NCBI GenBank assembly: GCA_958299035.1
Contig: CATQJL010000001.1
Location: 12,953,834-13,017,833 of the forward strand
Length of the DNA stretch: 64,000 nucleotides
Reading direction: 5' to 3'
Origin: Cylicocyclus nassatus
Taxonomy: Eukaryota; Nematoda; Chromadorea; Rhabditida; Strongylidae
A model generated the notes under the pieces. It was not told the DNA's origin. It worked only from the letters and a program-made list of their open reading frames with translations, and ran no database searches. Positions 23,784 through 34,810 of the stretch are shown here, piece after piece. Each line of letters starts with the position of its first letter. Position 1 is the stretch's first letter. Position numbers and translations under genes: made by a program.

Positions 23784-24380
23784 CACGTTGACGACCTTGT
23801 GTATCCGCACGTATGCACGCCCTGACTCCCGTTTAGCATTTTCGTGCATCCGCGCATATGCACGCTAGCTTTTTAGGTGCAAACGAAAGATATTAAGGTA
23901 ACTTCTATGCAGTAATACTACTAGTGGCCTGATTGTCTTACAGAACACAGGGCATCGCGGCAGCTGTTCAGAAGTTTTGGCCGCAAAATTTGGTAGTCAG
24001 TCCGTTTTTGATGCAGTCAATACACGGTAATTACGTTTTTTCGAGAAGGTGAAAACTCTGTATAGCTGTTTTGAAATCAAACAAGGATGAATCAGGCAAA
24101 AAACACCTGGTATTACAACGCTTTTCTCGAAGAGGGATACCTCATATATAGCCACTGCATGGTTTATTGGAGGGAAAATCGATGCAAAATCCTTGATTTG
24201 TGTAAGTCCTGGTAAGGCTCTGTGATATACCTGTATGTCTGAACAAAGTTCGCATGTTTTATGAATAAGTGTCAAAAAGACTCCCACATAATGTTTTCGT
24301 GCATCCGCGCGTATGCACGGGCCAAATGCGCGAAGGAGGTTAGTGTGAGTTTCGCCCAAAATGGCGCGGTCGTCAACGTG
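23784..24380. mobile_element. TTAA-flanked (piggyBac-like) MITE, 597 bp
   Basis: The element is bounded by TTAA on both sides (23780-23783 and 24381-24384) with 13-bp terminal inverted repeats CACGTTGACGACC. Just inside are three near-palindromic copies of GTGCATCCGCGCRTATGCAC: two at the left end (about 23802-23819 and 23840-23860, the first diverged) and one at the right (about 24299-24319), all in the same orientation. Duplication of TTAA is the hallmark of piggyBac-type insertion. A 120-codon minus-strand frame (24359-23997) covers much of the interior but has no transposase features. Confidence 0.75.
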
Positions 24381-24654
24381 TTAAAGGGTTTTTGAGAAGT
24401 ATCTGGGAAATTCTCCCACCCTTACCAGTGACAGGGTCTCTCAAATTCCCAAAATCGTCGCCATTCCTTCTCCATTCTTCGAATTTCTCAAAAGGTCATC
24501 TTCCATTGGCCACTGGTTCAATGCATATTCCTCTCCGGCCTCAACCGACTGGACTGCGTATTGTCGAAGTAGAGAAGTGAGTCGCCCAGATCGCAATATT
24601 TCTCCGTAGTTATAAGTAATGTAAAATTGTTTATACCAAGACACCCAAAAAGTT

Positions 24655-25440
24655 TTCTTTTACATACCTTTCGTAACGGACGACTTAAGTAAAGCTGTTA
24701 GGAGGAGTTTGTATCAAGCGGGCTTGCAAAAATATGTAAGAGTTGTAGACATTCCTCCTCCCAATCTGAAGAAGCGGCCAATCCGCAAGCGCGCATATGA
24801 CAAAATTTGCTCAACACCAAATTGCGTGATATGTACCTTTGGAAGACCAGATGATTGCCTAAAATGCGGAGTCGTCTGATTACCTGCCGAGTATGCGGTG
24901 AAGAATATGTAGGTGAGACCGGATGACGATTGTGTCTACGGATCAAAGAGCACTTAGTCGGACTCACAAAACGTAAAGCATCCACTCCCCTAAGTGCACA
25001 TAGCTGAGTATCGCACGATAATATGCCGTTTGATATTGATGCAACAATCTTGTCCTACGAGCAAACAACTATCCCATGCAAAACACTCGAAGCATTTTGG
25101 ATTACGTCACGTAATCCCAAAATGAATAAGAAGGACGAGTGCATTACCGTAATCAAAGAGTTATCACTGTATCAAAGCTTCTGCGGTTATGATTGTCAAA
25201 GTATAAACATCGCAGAGAGCAAGGACGTGTTATCACATTCTGCACGGCTTGACCACGAGAGGTCAGATCACTCGACTGACGTCGAATAAGTTGGGATATG
25301 GTCTAGCTCTTTGCTTGTCTCGTGCTCAACTCTTCGGTTACAGCAGGAAAGCCAGCAAGTACTTCACACATACGTTTTTAATTACAGGCTTTGAAGACGG
25401 CGTTGGCACCGAAATGTCAGCCAACCAATAAATTGTCTGT
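24655..25440 (+). pseudogene. Penelope-like element fragment: RT C-terminus and GIY-YIG endonuclease, broken
   Basis: Reading frames on the plus strand give PFVTDDLSKAVRRSLYQAG, then VDIPPPNLKKRPIRKRAY and a CxxxxCxxC box (CSTPNCVIC). A frameshift follows, then CRVCGEEYVGETG (the GIY-YIG core), a stop, KEHLVGLTKRK, another stop, and from 25023 an intact tail with LEAFWITSRNPKMNKKDEC. This is the C-terminal third of a Penelope-like protein. It parallels the element at 52-55 kb (LEAFWISVKNPAMNNKNEC) but is clearly a different lineage copy. The reverse-transcriptase core is absent. The element's terminal RNA-like motif follows at 25387-25421. Confidence 0.85.
25387..25421 (+). ncRNA. hammerhead-like motif after the 24.7-kb Penelope fragment
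   Basis: GGCT, TTGAAGA, a CGG/CCG-closed hairpin, GAAA, TGTC, AGCC. The layout matches the motif at 55264-55303, but the outer stem is GGCT/AGCC instead of AGGCCT/AGGCCT. The inner hairpin is partly decayed. Confidence 0.4.
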
Positions 25441-26728
25441 ATACCAACTTGTCGCCGTTCGAGAACACCTATAAACTAATGTAAAATTTGTTTGTTTAGT
25501 GTTTTGTATGAAAACTTTTTACAATATTTGTTGCTGAGTGAAGTGGAAAAGTATTGCTGAGGAACGCGAAGACCTGACGTGCAGTAGCGCTCAGGAGAAA
25601 ACGATCGCCAACTTCACACTTCAGTCTGAGGCCCATATCAGCACGCTGCTGGAGCAATGCCTGCACAGGAATTACAAGGTAGCCATGAGGCACCAGAATG
25701 AGTTGCGGAAGACTGGGACTAAGCACCAGGATGAGCTGAAAGGGACCACGGCTCAAAAGGGGCTAGAGAGGAATATAATTGCAGTTCTTATTAGTGAAAC
25801 TGCTTTGGTGTCTTACATACAATGCTTTTTCTGTTTTTTTAAACGGAATTGGCTGGGTGGTGAATGGTTTGATGCTGGTGAGGTGCAAGCTCTCCACTAA
25901 GAGGGGTGTGGAGCCCTCCTCCACTATATCCTCCGCCGGTTGATAAAGATGAACTCCTCTTTGCATACTGTTCCCGTCTTGTGGTGGAGAAATCCACCAT
26001 CGAAATTCGAAAGGATGATAGGCGTTTCTCACGCTCAGCACATGTGATAACGATCATCACTGGTAGGTCAGAGAAAAAAACTTTTTTTGGATATGAAAGA
26101 CAAAAGAAAAAAGACAATAAATAATTTTTGGGTATGGAGAGGAACGAGCTCTACAATTGGTTGCAAGTGAGCGACGAGAACGCATGGAGGGGCGACCGTT
26201 CAGGACTGGAAGCTCGCCCTAGATCATTTGACCCATAATGAATCTGGGGGTGTTTTTGCACATACCCCCTGCATGACTGCGCTGCTCGAGGGCACTCTCA
26301 AAAAAATTATGAATTGCTATTTTACTATTTAATGTTATGGAGCCTGAACCAATTATCCGGGTCCTACAGGCGGCTAAAAAACCGTGTAAAAGTATGCAAC
26401 TACAATCTTTGTCATGTATCGTATCTCCACTATACTTATTTCGTTGACTATTCAACGTGGACTGGCAACGTTCCCTGATCGCTCATGATAGAGGCATCTT
26501 TCGAGAATTTCGTCCCTACCTAAATTGGGCTATGAAAGACGGACAGAATCCTGGCTGCCTGATAAGCGACTCAGCTTACGCTGCCGAGGCTTTTCTGATA
26601 AAAGTTGTAGATAACCCTTCTACTTAGGTAAGTGAAACTTTCACTTTCATGCAAGCAGTGTAATTAAGCATAAACTTAGAACATCGGCATAACCGCGCAG
26701 TATGCCGCTTGCTACCATATTGTAGGAG
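25441..26728. other. no gene supported
   Basis: Overlapping short frames on both strands (25496-26124) show no domain and no consistent splice signals. Weak Gln/His-rich text such as MRHQNELRKTGTKHQDELKG on the plus strand might be a decayed exon. Confidence 0.3.
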
Positions 26729-27712
26729 CAGGGCCCGGCAGGAGGTGGCATTTCAGAATTTTGAAAACGATATCCCCTTTGAAGCCGAAATTTCTTACGT
26801 CTTCCCCTTTGACCCTATTTTTGACCCCCGTAAGTCCCTGACAAGCAGATATACACAAATAATAAGATGGGCGGCCTCAGCGCTTATTATAGTAGTACTA
26901 CCTGGCTTTCCTGGTCCAGCCCGGGTCATCAAGGTTTCAGCTCAATGGGTTCATCCACAAAGGAATATATAAAAAAAGCATAGGGTCAAGATTTGCACAA
27001 ACTTTGACGTTTATATATCTAAGATACTACTCATTTATTAGTCAGCTGCGAAACTTTATAATTTACAATAACCGATTGCGATTGGAGCGCGCTTTCCGAG
27101 GCCGAGCATAACGCTGTGAACCCTATTTGGGGCTGTATCGAAGCGGTGCTTGGTGGTTTTGGAAGCGGATTTGAACGTATAGTAATACTCTCGACCGTGT
27201 CCACATTTATGTAAAGAAATCCGGGAAATTATGTGAAGGGAAGCAGGGAGCCATCCCAGGTGGCTCCCAGGTGGCGCGGGAGCCACCTAGTTTCGAAAAA
27301 CACTTACCATTTTTTAAATTTACATAAGTTTCTCATAATTCTTCACACTTTTTTTGTGCTCATGGTCCTCCAACTACACAGCAAATTTGGTGCCATATCG
27401 TTACGTGTGCATTGAAAACGAGCCTATTTTGTTATTTTCCTCTTACAAGAATTGCGATTTGTATTCCCGCCTGCGGAAGGCTAGCGATCGGAGAGAATCT
27501 TCACATTGCTGGAATCTAAGTTCATAGAACAGTAGCATCAACAAGGAATGATGAATAAAGAATGATATGTGCATTGCTTATCGGTAAACAAAGGGGAAGT
27601 CATATTTTGGGGTCCGGGCGGAGCCCCGGACCCCAAAATACGACTTCCCCTTTGCTTTTTCGGGCCAAAAACGATATCCAGCTTGTGAAAGCGCCACCCC
27701 CGCCGGGCCCTG
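26729..27712. mobile_element. hAT-type MITE copy 1, 984 bp
   Basis: Termini CAGGGCCCGGCAGGAGGTGG (left) and the complement of CAGGGCCCGGCGGGGGTGGC (right), flanked by the perfect 8-bp duplication TGTAGGAG (26721-26728 and 27713-27720). The interior shares GATATCC and CCCCTTTG boxes with the other three copies. It contains an approximately 60-bp near-perfect palindrome around 27593-27655 (AGGGGAAGTC, GGTCCGGGCGGAGCCCCGGACC). No transposase is present. Confidence 0.88.
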
Positions 27713-27879
27713 TGTAGGAGCCATCCGGCTCCCTAGAGGTCAATGGTAGATATAAGAGAAAAAAGCCGGTAAGTTCTCTTTCAAAATTAAAAAAAATGGA
27801 AATTTTTCATCGCTCCAGCCATGAGGTCTCCCGATGACGGCATGCTATTTCTCTTCCTAGACGTGGTTGGAAACTTGGG

Positions 27880-28310
27880 AGAGAGCCGCTGGTTGCTCCT
27901 ACTACAGAGAGGCGGAAGTCAAAGCCTGCAAGCTCGTTTACTATATCTATACGAGGAGCAGCTACGTCGGCTTATGCCTTTCGGCCAGAGAAATCATGTG
28001 GAGTTAGCGACGGTCGACTCAATTCACGGCAGCGAAAAGGACTTATTATTCTACTGGATAGTCGCACGGACGTGAGCCCGCGTCCACGGAGATCCTCGAT
28101 GAGCGCAAACTCAACATAGCCCTAACTCAATTCCAGCAAAGTATGTTTGTTTTGGGACACGCTGAGTTTCTCGGGAAGATCCATTCTCGAGTTACCATCC
28201 TTCGTTGGGCTGACGAGCGTCAGGCGGTTATTCCTGCCAAATTTCAGCAAGCAACTACCGGTCGAACGATGTACAAATCCTCTGGTGAGTATTCGGGTCT
28301 GCTTTCGAAT
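27880..28310 (+). pseudogene. UPF1-like superfamily 1 helicase C-terminus, frameshifted fragment
   Basis: Across three frames the plus strand reads SYYREAEVKACKLVYYI, then (shifted) YEEQLRRLMPF and VELATVDSIHGSEKD (helicase motif V region), then after a stop and shift DERKLNIALTQFQQSMFVLG (motif VI region, normally LNVALTRA). Order and spacing fit the C-terminal AAA_12-type domain of UPF1/SEN1-like helicases. The frameshifts, the stop and the motif VI change (ALTQF in place of ALTRA) mark it as non-functional. No N-terminal half is recognised; a short stretch at about 28740-28860 (KGGTRVCVACALSS in another frame) may be a further scrap. Confidence 0.65.
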
Positions 28311-29469
28311 CTCCATTTCCACTTAACTTTTTCCCCTAGTGTACGTTCCCCTTCAACTTTGTCTTTTCTCGAAAAATCCGAGGACGGACTTATTCGTGAA
28401 AAGGAAGGCGTAAGCATATTTATACATGCATCTTTGCTAGACGGTGACTTATATGTTTCGAGCGTGACGACGACGGTCAAGCCATCTCAAAGTGGCTCAG
28501 CATGGCGTGACCGTCACCGTCGCGATCTATCGCATGAGATCATACGAGTCACCATCTAGTGAAGATAGCATGCATAGACATGCATATAGTTGTATATTTC
28601 CTAAATCTGCTCTTCTACTGTACTGCTGCAGAAGAACGAACAATTTGCATGGTATGTCACCTTGATTTAGTGTATTGCTTCAGAATGCACTTGTAGACGG
28701 CAATCGTTAGCATATATAGTTGGCGAAGGCCGCTGGAAAGCCCGCAACCAGAGGAACCACTCAAGAGAAATATACATTTACCAGTCGCAGAGAAGATCGA
28801 AGAAAATACTTTACAGGACGTGAAAGGAGGAACGCGCGTCTGTGTGGCATGTGCTCTGTCATCTTAGCGATCGGTGGAACTCAAACTCTCGCTCCAAGAT
28901 ATCTAGCTAATCAGGGCGAAGAATTCCGAACTGCTGCACGAGCGACTCTGCCTTCTGTGTCATTTGTTGAGCTCAGCTCATTTGGAACTTGTTGAGCAGG
29001 TGAATGTTTTGGCAAACCACCCTACGTCTAGGTACATCTCTCAAGTTGCTGTCTATGAGATTGAAACTTGCAACTGTTTGCAGTCATTCAAAGTACAGTC
29101 ATTCAAACGCCAGAAACACCTGACAAAAAGTTCCTCTATGTGAAGCCAATTGTGTTAAAACCTTTACACTCAATATTTCGAACAATATATTGCGAAAGGT
29201 TTTTCGAGAACATTCGAGCTACTGCAGGAAATGCAATGACAGATTAAAAGAACTGCGCTTTTTTACCCGTCTTCATTAGATTTACCGGACTTTGTGCAGA
29301 AGACGATACACCATCGACTGATGCTCATAAACCGATATGTAATACAAGCTTTTGACAACTGTTTGTGCAATATGGACTAAAACAACTTGAATAATAATAA
29401 TACAAGCTTTTGACAAGTGTTTATGCTATACGGACTAAAACAACTTGAATGAATGGTTCTACTGACTGT

Positions 29470-30207
29470 CAGGGCCCGGCACAGAACGTCTGAAAGCAGG
29501 CTGGACTTCATTTTCGGAGCAAAAAGCAAAGGAGAAATCGTTTTTGACGAGTCGGGGCCGAGCACCAAGAATAAGCGCCATTTAGTCGAACACAAGCTTT
29601 TCGGGCATGTTATCACACGATTGACTGCTCTATCCTGCATGGCGAAAAGCGCGCGCGAATTGAAAGCAAGGCTAAAATAAACAAATTGCTTGTTTACAGC
29701 ATACACAGAATTATATGATACCAAAATTGAACTGTATGTATAGAAAATTATTTGCGAAAGGATTATGTAGAAAAATTTGAAAACTTATGTGAACTAATAC
29801 CTTCTCCAAAATTAGATCGTCTCCAGACGGTCACCAGACGATCTGGGATCGTCTGGAGCATATATTTCTGTTACTTCACATAACTTTTGGATTTTTCTAT
29901 CATGAATGGATTTCCCAGTCAAAAATCTATCCCTAAGCATAAAAACATTTTCATATCACCGCCTTTCCTTTGTTTTTTGCGTTGATTTTATCATATATCG
30001 CTATGTTAAATGTCGCGCTCCAATACCAAACTCTTGTGCATGCGTAGTATTTGGCTCCAATCGGGATTTTTACTCTTATCTCATGTTTTAAATGTTTTTT
30101 TCATTTTCTTCTAAGTAGGTAGGTCAAAGGGGACTTCGTAAAACTTCCGAAAGTCAATGGACACTTCGTTTTCAGAAATCCTAGAAACCGACTCGTGCCG
30201 GGCCCTG
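29470..30207. mobile_element. hAT-type MITE copy 2, 738 bp
   Basis: Termini CAGGGCCCGGCACAGAACGT and the complement of CAGGGCCCGGCACGAGTCGG. The flanking 8-mers CTGACTGT (29462-29469) and CTGAGTGT (30208-30215) differ at one base, so the insertion is older or mutated. An inner palindromic block around 29817-29862 repeats GATCGTCTGGAGC/CCAGACGATC. Confidence 0.82.
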
Positions 30208-30215
30208 CTGAGTGT

Positions 30216-32034
30216 CGCAACTGTGATGGCGTGGATCAATCACAATGTTTTCCAAAACTTAGTTTTGTTGATTTAAGGTTTTCCTGCTACATAGGAAATT
30301 GGCATGGATGTTCATGTGTTTAGCAAGATAATTTTCATAGGCTGCTTGAGCCTTCGCTGCTACTATGATGTCTTGCGCTTGTAGCCTGACTTCATAATGT
30401 TTTTGCAATGTCGTTTGTGAAACCTCACTAATGAAGCGTCTATTTTCGAATGTATTGACGCAACTACGCAATCGAGAATGTCGGTTTAGCTTCCTGTCGT
30501 TCAAGTGTATTCCCCATTATTTTGCATAACTATCAATAAGGTCAGGATAAGACTTCTGACAAAGTGGGGCCTTCATTAGCCATAATGTTTGGCTTGTTGA
30601 ACTTCACAATGGTTCACCAGAGCTGCTCTCAATGTTACAAATGGGTAGATACTGTCCCATTAGTGCCTAAAAATTGCAGTGTTATTTATGACGAGATTGT
30701 GCAGTCACTTATTGGTTTACTTTATTTTCTACAAGTACTTCATACTGCTCAATTCTCTTTAATTCAACATTTCAAATTTTGTGCCTATCGTCTGTCCCCC
30801 GGAAATGTTCTCATAGGTATATAGCACGTCCACTCGGTGCCTTTCGTTCTTTTGTTAGCTTCAGCAAATTGAAGGCATTCTCTCAAAGTGAACATGTCGA
30901 AGGCGATCGAAAAGCAGGGCGCTGATTAGTCATCTGTGGAAACATTTAAGGGGAAAAACACGTTATGCGACACCAGAACTTCATCAAAACGCCGCTGCTT
31001 ATATCTTATCGTATGCCATGATTACATGTAGATTTCAGATATAAAGTTCCCTGTCATGTGCTTCAGTGGAACACATTATCACTACAGTTACCTTCTAGCA
31101 CTCAGCGTATAGATAAGTTGATGTTTAGGTTGATGCATACTCGATATAAACATCTTCAAAATAGCGCATTCCATTTCGGGGCTTCACATACCTTGACAAG
31201 CTATCATTGAAGGCAGTGGTCACCAAAATTTAAGCTTTGGCATTTTTGCAAATTACGAGCCTTTCCAATTTCTTGAAACTGTAAGCACTTTGGATCTGCT
31301 TAAAAATTCCAACCCCGCTTTTCAAATGCTCCGTTTAGGCAACAAGGACGACCTGTACCCTTCTACATTAGCTTTCCCCGTAGGTCAAACACGTTAGAAG
31401 GAGGACGCTTGGTAAGACGGTGAGACGCGAAAGTGAAACCTGCAGTCGTTCAGACGCGTGTAGAATCGCCCTCCGCGCATCACTTTGAGCGCAGTCTCCT
31501 CGACTTAGAAAAGGGCTTATCGGATGGGTCGGGCAACGCAATAAGGAGTCCTCTCACTGAATCTTAAAAAACAGCGCATTTCAAAGTCGCCCATCCACTG
31601 CCTTTAAGCTTTGCTTTAGTGGACGACTTTTTTTGGTTGGAGGTCTACAGGACTAAGAAAGAATTTTCTTGAACAGTTTTATATCTATTTGCGAATTTTT
31701 TTTGTGTCAAGTTCTGCTGCATGATTTGTTTGTAACTTAATACTGCGCCACTGTGAATTAATTTTACTTGTAAAGTTAAATGACAGTTTGTGTGTAAATG
31801 CATATGCGTCTTTGTACACGTTTTGCGTGAAAAATCAGTCGAACGATATTGAAATTTTGCAACACTTCGTAGTGGGCGGGTGTCGTAGCTACTTTTCGTT
31901 ACTTCCATCCATATCGATTTTATCAGTTCTTTTTCCACATATACACTACTCAAACAATCGCAGGGGATAGGCAGGTAACGAAAAATAGGTAGCTGATTGC
32001 ACGCGACCCGCTCGCTGTTTTTTAAAAAAGCGGA
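30216..32034. other. no gene supported
   Basis: AT-rich sequence between two transposons. Frames at 30564-30824 (+) and 31645-31953 (-) show no domain or splice context. GCGCATT and GGCAGTG/CACTGCC boxes recur in inverted order at about 31160-31215 and 31570-31605, possibly the ends of a decayed element. Confidence 0.3.
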
Positions 32035-32036
32035 TA

Positions 32037-32333
32037 CCCTGAAATCTCACAGATAATTCCTCCCATTAGATAAGTCCGTCTACAGATAAGTCTGCCGTCG
32101 GATAAGTCCGCTCGCTTTTTTGACTCGAATAAGGCCCGTCGGATAAGTCCGCCTTCAGATAGGTCCTCTTTTTCCATTATAACTACCCTGAAATCTGTCA
32201 AATAAGTCCGGACTTATCTGTAGGCGGACTTATCTGATGGAAGGACTTATCTGCAAGATCCTAGGCGGTGCGGGAGTGCATTTTCATCGATTTTTTTTTG
32301 TCAAAAAAGCGGACTTATCAGTGAGATTTAGGG
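32037..32333. mobile_element. TA-flanked MITE made of GATAAGTCCG repeats, 297 bp
   Basis: Ends CCCTGAAATCTCACAGATAA and the complement of CCCTAAATCTCACTGATAAG, flanked by TA (32035-32036 and 32334-32335). The interior carries about five GATAAGTCCG-type units in plus orientation, then about four in minus orientation, and a third end-like copy (CCCTGAAATCTGTCAAATAA) near 32190. It looks like a compound of two abutting insertions. It is non-coding. Confidence 0.7.
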
Positions 32334-32335
32334 TA

Positions 32336-33861
32336 CGAATTGTTTGCAATGGCACTTGTAGATTTCTTGCTTCGTTGAAGAAAACCACAATATATCAGTG
32401 AAAAATCGGAGCGAAGCCTCGCTGACAATTTTCCAGAAAGTTGCAGTCGGGTGTGCATAATCAATAACGCGGATTTCCCTGTGCATTCTACCCTCGGCGA
32501 TTATCTGAGTACGGAGCTGAGGACTTGGCTCGGGGGAGAGTTGCGATAGGGGGAGCAATGGATCTTACCCCCCCCCCTTCACGTTTGAGCAAAAACTTGG
32601 ATGACCCCCTTCGCCTAAGGCTGATTTGGGAAGGTAATCTGAGATTGAATCATGATCACAAAGCTACTGGAGATTTACCTTAGTCGTGAGATACAACAAC
32701 CACATATTCCATGAGAAGAAGAATTTCTATCAGTTACAATGAGAATTACTAAAGTAGTTGCTTCGCATTATCAATAGTGTCTACAATGGATACTGTAGCA
32801 TGAAAAATTAACTAAATTCGAGAAAAAGTAACTTGGGAATTTAAAAACCCCAAAAACGAGTATAAAACTCAAAAAACACTTGAATTTTTTTTTCAAGACC
32901 TAAATAGTTGATGCTTGTTCGCTGCCTCTTGCTTCCACGTTTTTTGGAAAAATTTTTTGAGCATATTTATTTTTAAGCCTCAAGGTTTTCTAAGGCTTGT
33001 TACAGTTCTAAGATAGATGAACAAATAGACGCCTTTGCTTGTAAGAGAAGCAAGAAAAAACCAACTAGTGAGTAAGTCTATATCTATGGGTAAGTCTACC
33101 ATGTTGTCTATGCTCGTAAAAACCAAAAAAGTCTTGCTAAAGACTGCAAAAACAGCTCAGTGTGATAAGCAGTGGCTGCCGTGAATAATAAATGATTACG
33201 ATAGTAAGATTACTTTTTTTGTGAAAGGGAAGGATTCAAATGCATTTTTTGTCAGCTAAAGCGAATCAGTAGATATAACGGTCAGATAAATCCCTCATAT
33301 CTTACTGCCAAGCCGACGGCTTTTTTCTACCTCTTCTTAACCTCAGCTTCGAATGGCTATATAGCTTGTTGACGCAAAGAACTTCCCGGCTCCAAAGAAA
33401 ATGTTTGCTTCGGTGACCCATAAAAGCGCAAGTTTCAAAACCCAGCAATCTATATACCATTGGAAAGTTCAGGAAAAGGGGACATAAGCCGACATAAGTC
33501 GTCGACTTCTTTCTAGCCCCCCTCTATCGAGACATACACTACATTTTATCTGAAATCATGTCCATTTTCAACAGCAGATTTCTGCCAAGCGGAGACCTAA
33601 TCACTGATGCTTATCTATCTATGTTACAGAGCAAGTCTTCATTAACAAACGTAGATCGTCGACTTTATCGTAGCGTTCACTTGGAGAGCAGAAAGTGAGG
33701 ACACAAAATCAGATCAGTTGATATATGAAGTACATAAAATCCCTCATATCTCACAGCACAGAAGACGTAGAAAAAAGTCGACGGGCTACGTCGATTCTAC
33801 ATGACCTCAGCTTTCGAATGGTATGTAAATTGTTGGGGCATTTTGCTTTCAGCGCTCACAT
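32336..33861. repeat. non-coding region with a diverged direct repeat
   Basis: AAATCCCTCATATCTTAC followed by CGACG and ACCTCAGCTTCGAATGG near 33290-33352 recurs as AAATCCCTCATATCTCAC with CGACG and ACCTCAGCTTTCGAATGG near 33737-33820. The hAT MITE at 33870 is inserted just beyond the second copy. No gene is supported here. Confidence 0.45.
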
Positions 33862-33869
33862 ACCCCTTC

Positions 33870-34600
33870 CAGGGCTTGACACAGGTGGCTTGCAAAGCAA
33901 GCTGGATATCGTTTTGAGGGAAAAAGCAAAAGGGATATCGTTTTTGCGGAAGAGCATAACACTGTCTTTCGATCTGCTGCCGGCACGCTGCCGGCATGCC
34001 GCCAGCAAATAAACAAAAGGTTTGTTTACAGCGAAGTGAGCATGAAATGGCACCAAAATAGGTGTGTAGATGGGCAATGGGGAGTTGGGACTATGTATGA
34101 AAAATTATGAAAAAATTATGTGAACTAAGGGCATGGCAAACTTCTTTCGGGGTTAGGTGGCTTTCAAGCCACCTGGATAGCCACCTGAGGTGGCTTAGCG
34201 CAAACAAAGTCATATAATTTCTATTCTTCACATAATTTTTTCAAATTTTTTACATAAAATTAATCTACATCTGATACTTTACAAAACAGCTCTTGTATTC
34301 CACAAACCCTCTCCTTCCCGCCTATTTATAGCCCTCCAAACTATCTGAATGGCAGCGGCAAAGCTGCTCCAAGCTCCCAGTGGCGCGCGGCGGACACAGC
34401 ATGCCGCCAACCCGGAGAATACAAACAATTACTAGTTCTTATTGCCTCTTTATCGTCTGTCGTGTATTCTGTTTCATTCTTTTTGTTTCCATGTTTGATT
34501 TGTTTGTTAGCGTGTCAAGGGGGATGTCGTACTTTTGTGGCGAAGTCAAAGGGGACTTCGTTTTTTGCATTTTCAACTAGCCACCTCGTGCCGAGCCCTG
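33870..34600. mobile_element. hAT-type MITE copy 3, 731 bp
   Basis: Termini CAGGGCTTGACACAGGTGGC and the complement of CAGGGCTCGGCACGAGGTGG, with a perfect 8-bp duplication ACCCCTTC (33862-33869 and 34601-34608). The interior holds the GGTGGCTTTCAAGCCACC palindrome and AACAAAAGGTTTGTTTACAG, both also found in the 42.2-kb copy in reverse orientation. Confidence 0.9.
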
Positions 34601-34810
34601 ACCCCTTCACCTTACAAGGATGGGAGTAGCAGAGACCTCTTCACCTGGAGAGGGCCCGACTCCCCCTATTGCACCTATGCTCAGGGGTAGGCGAATATGT
34701 TGGCTGTTGAAGCCAGATATCCCATATAATTATCCGAATAGAGTACCTTGCAGATCTTCTTTGCCTTAGGACCCTTCTATAAAAACGTACTTTAAGATTA
34801 ATTAAAATTG

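Noticed and set aside
23997..24359. 120-codon minus-strand frame
   Set aside because: Lies wholly inside the TTAA-flanked MITE, with no recognisable domain and no start or splice context; kept only as a remark.
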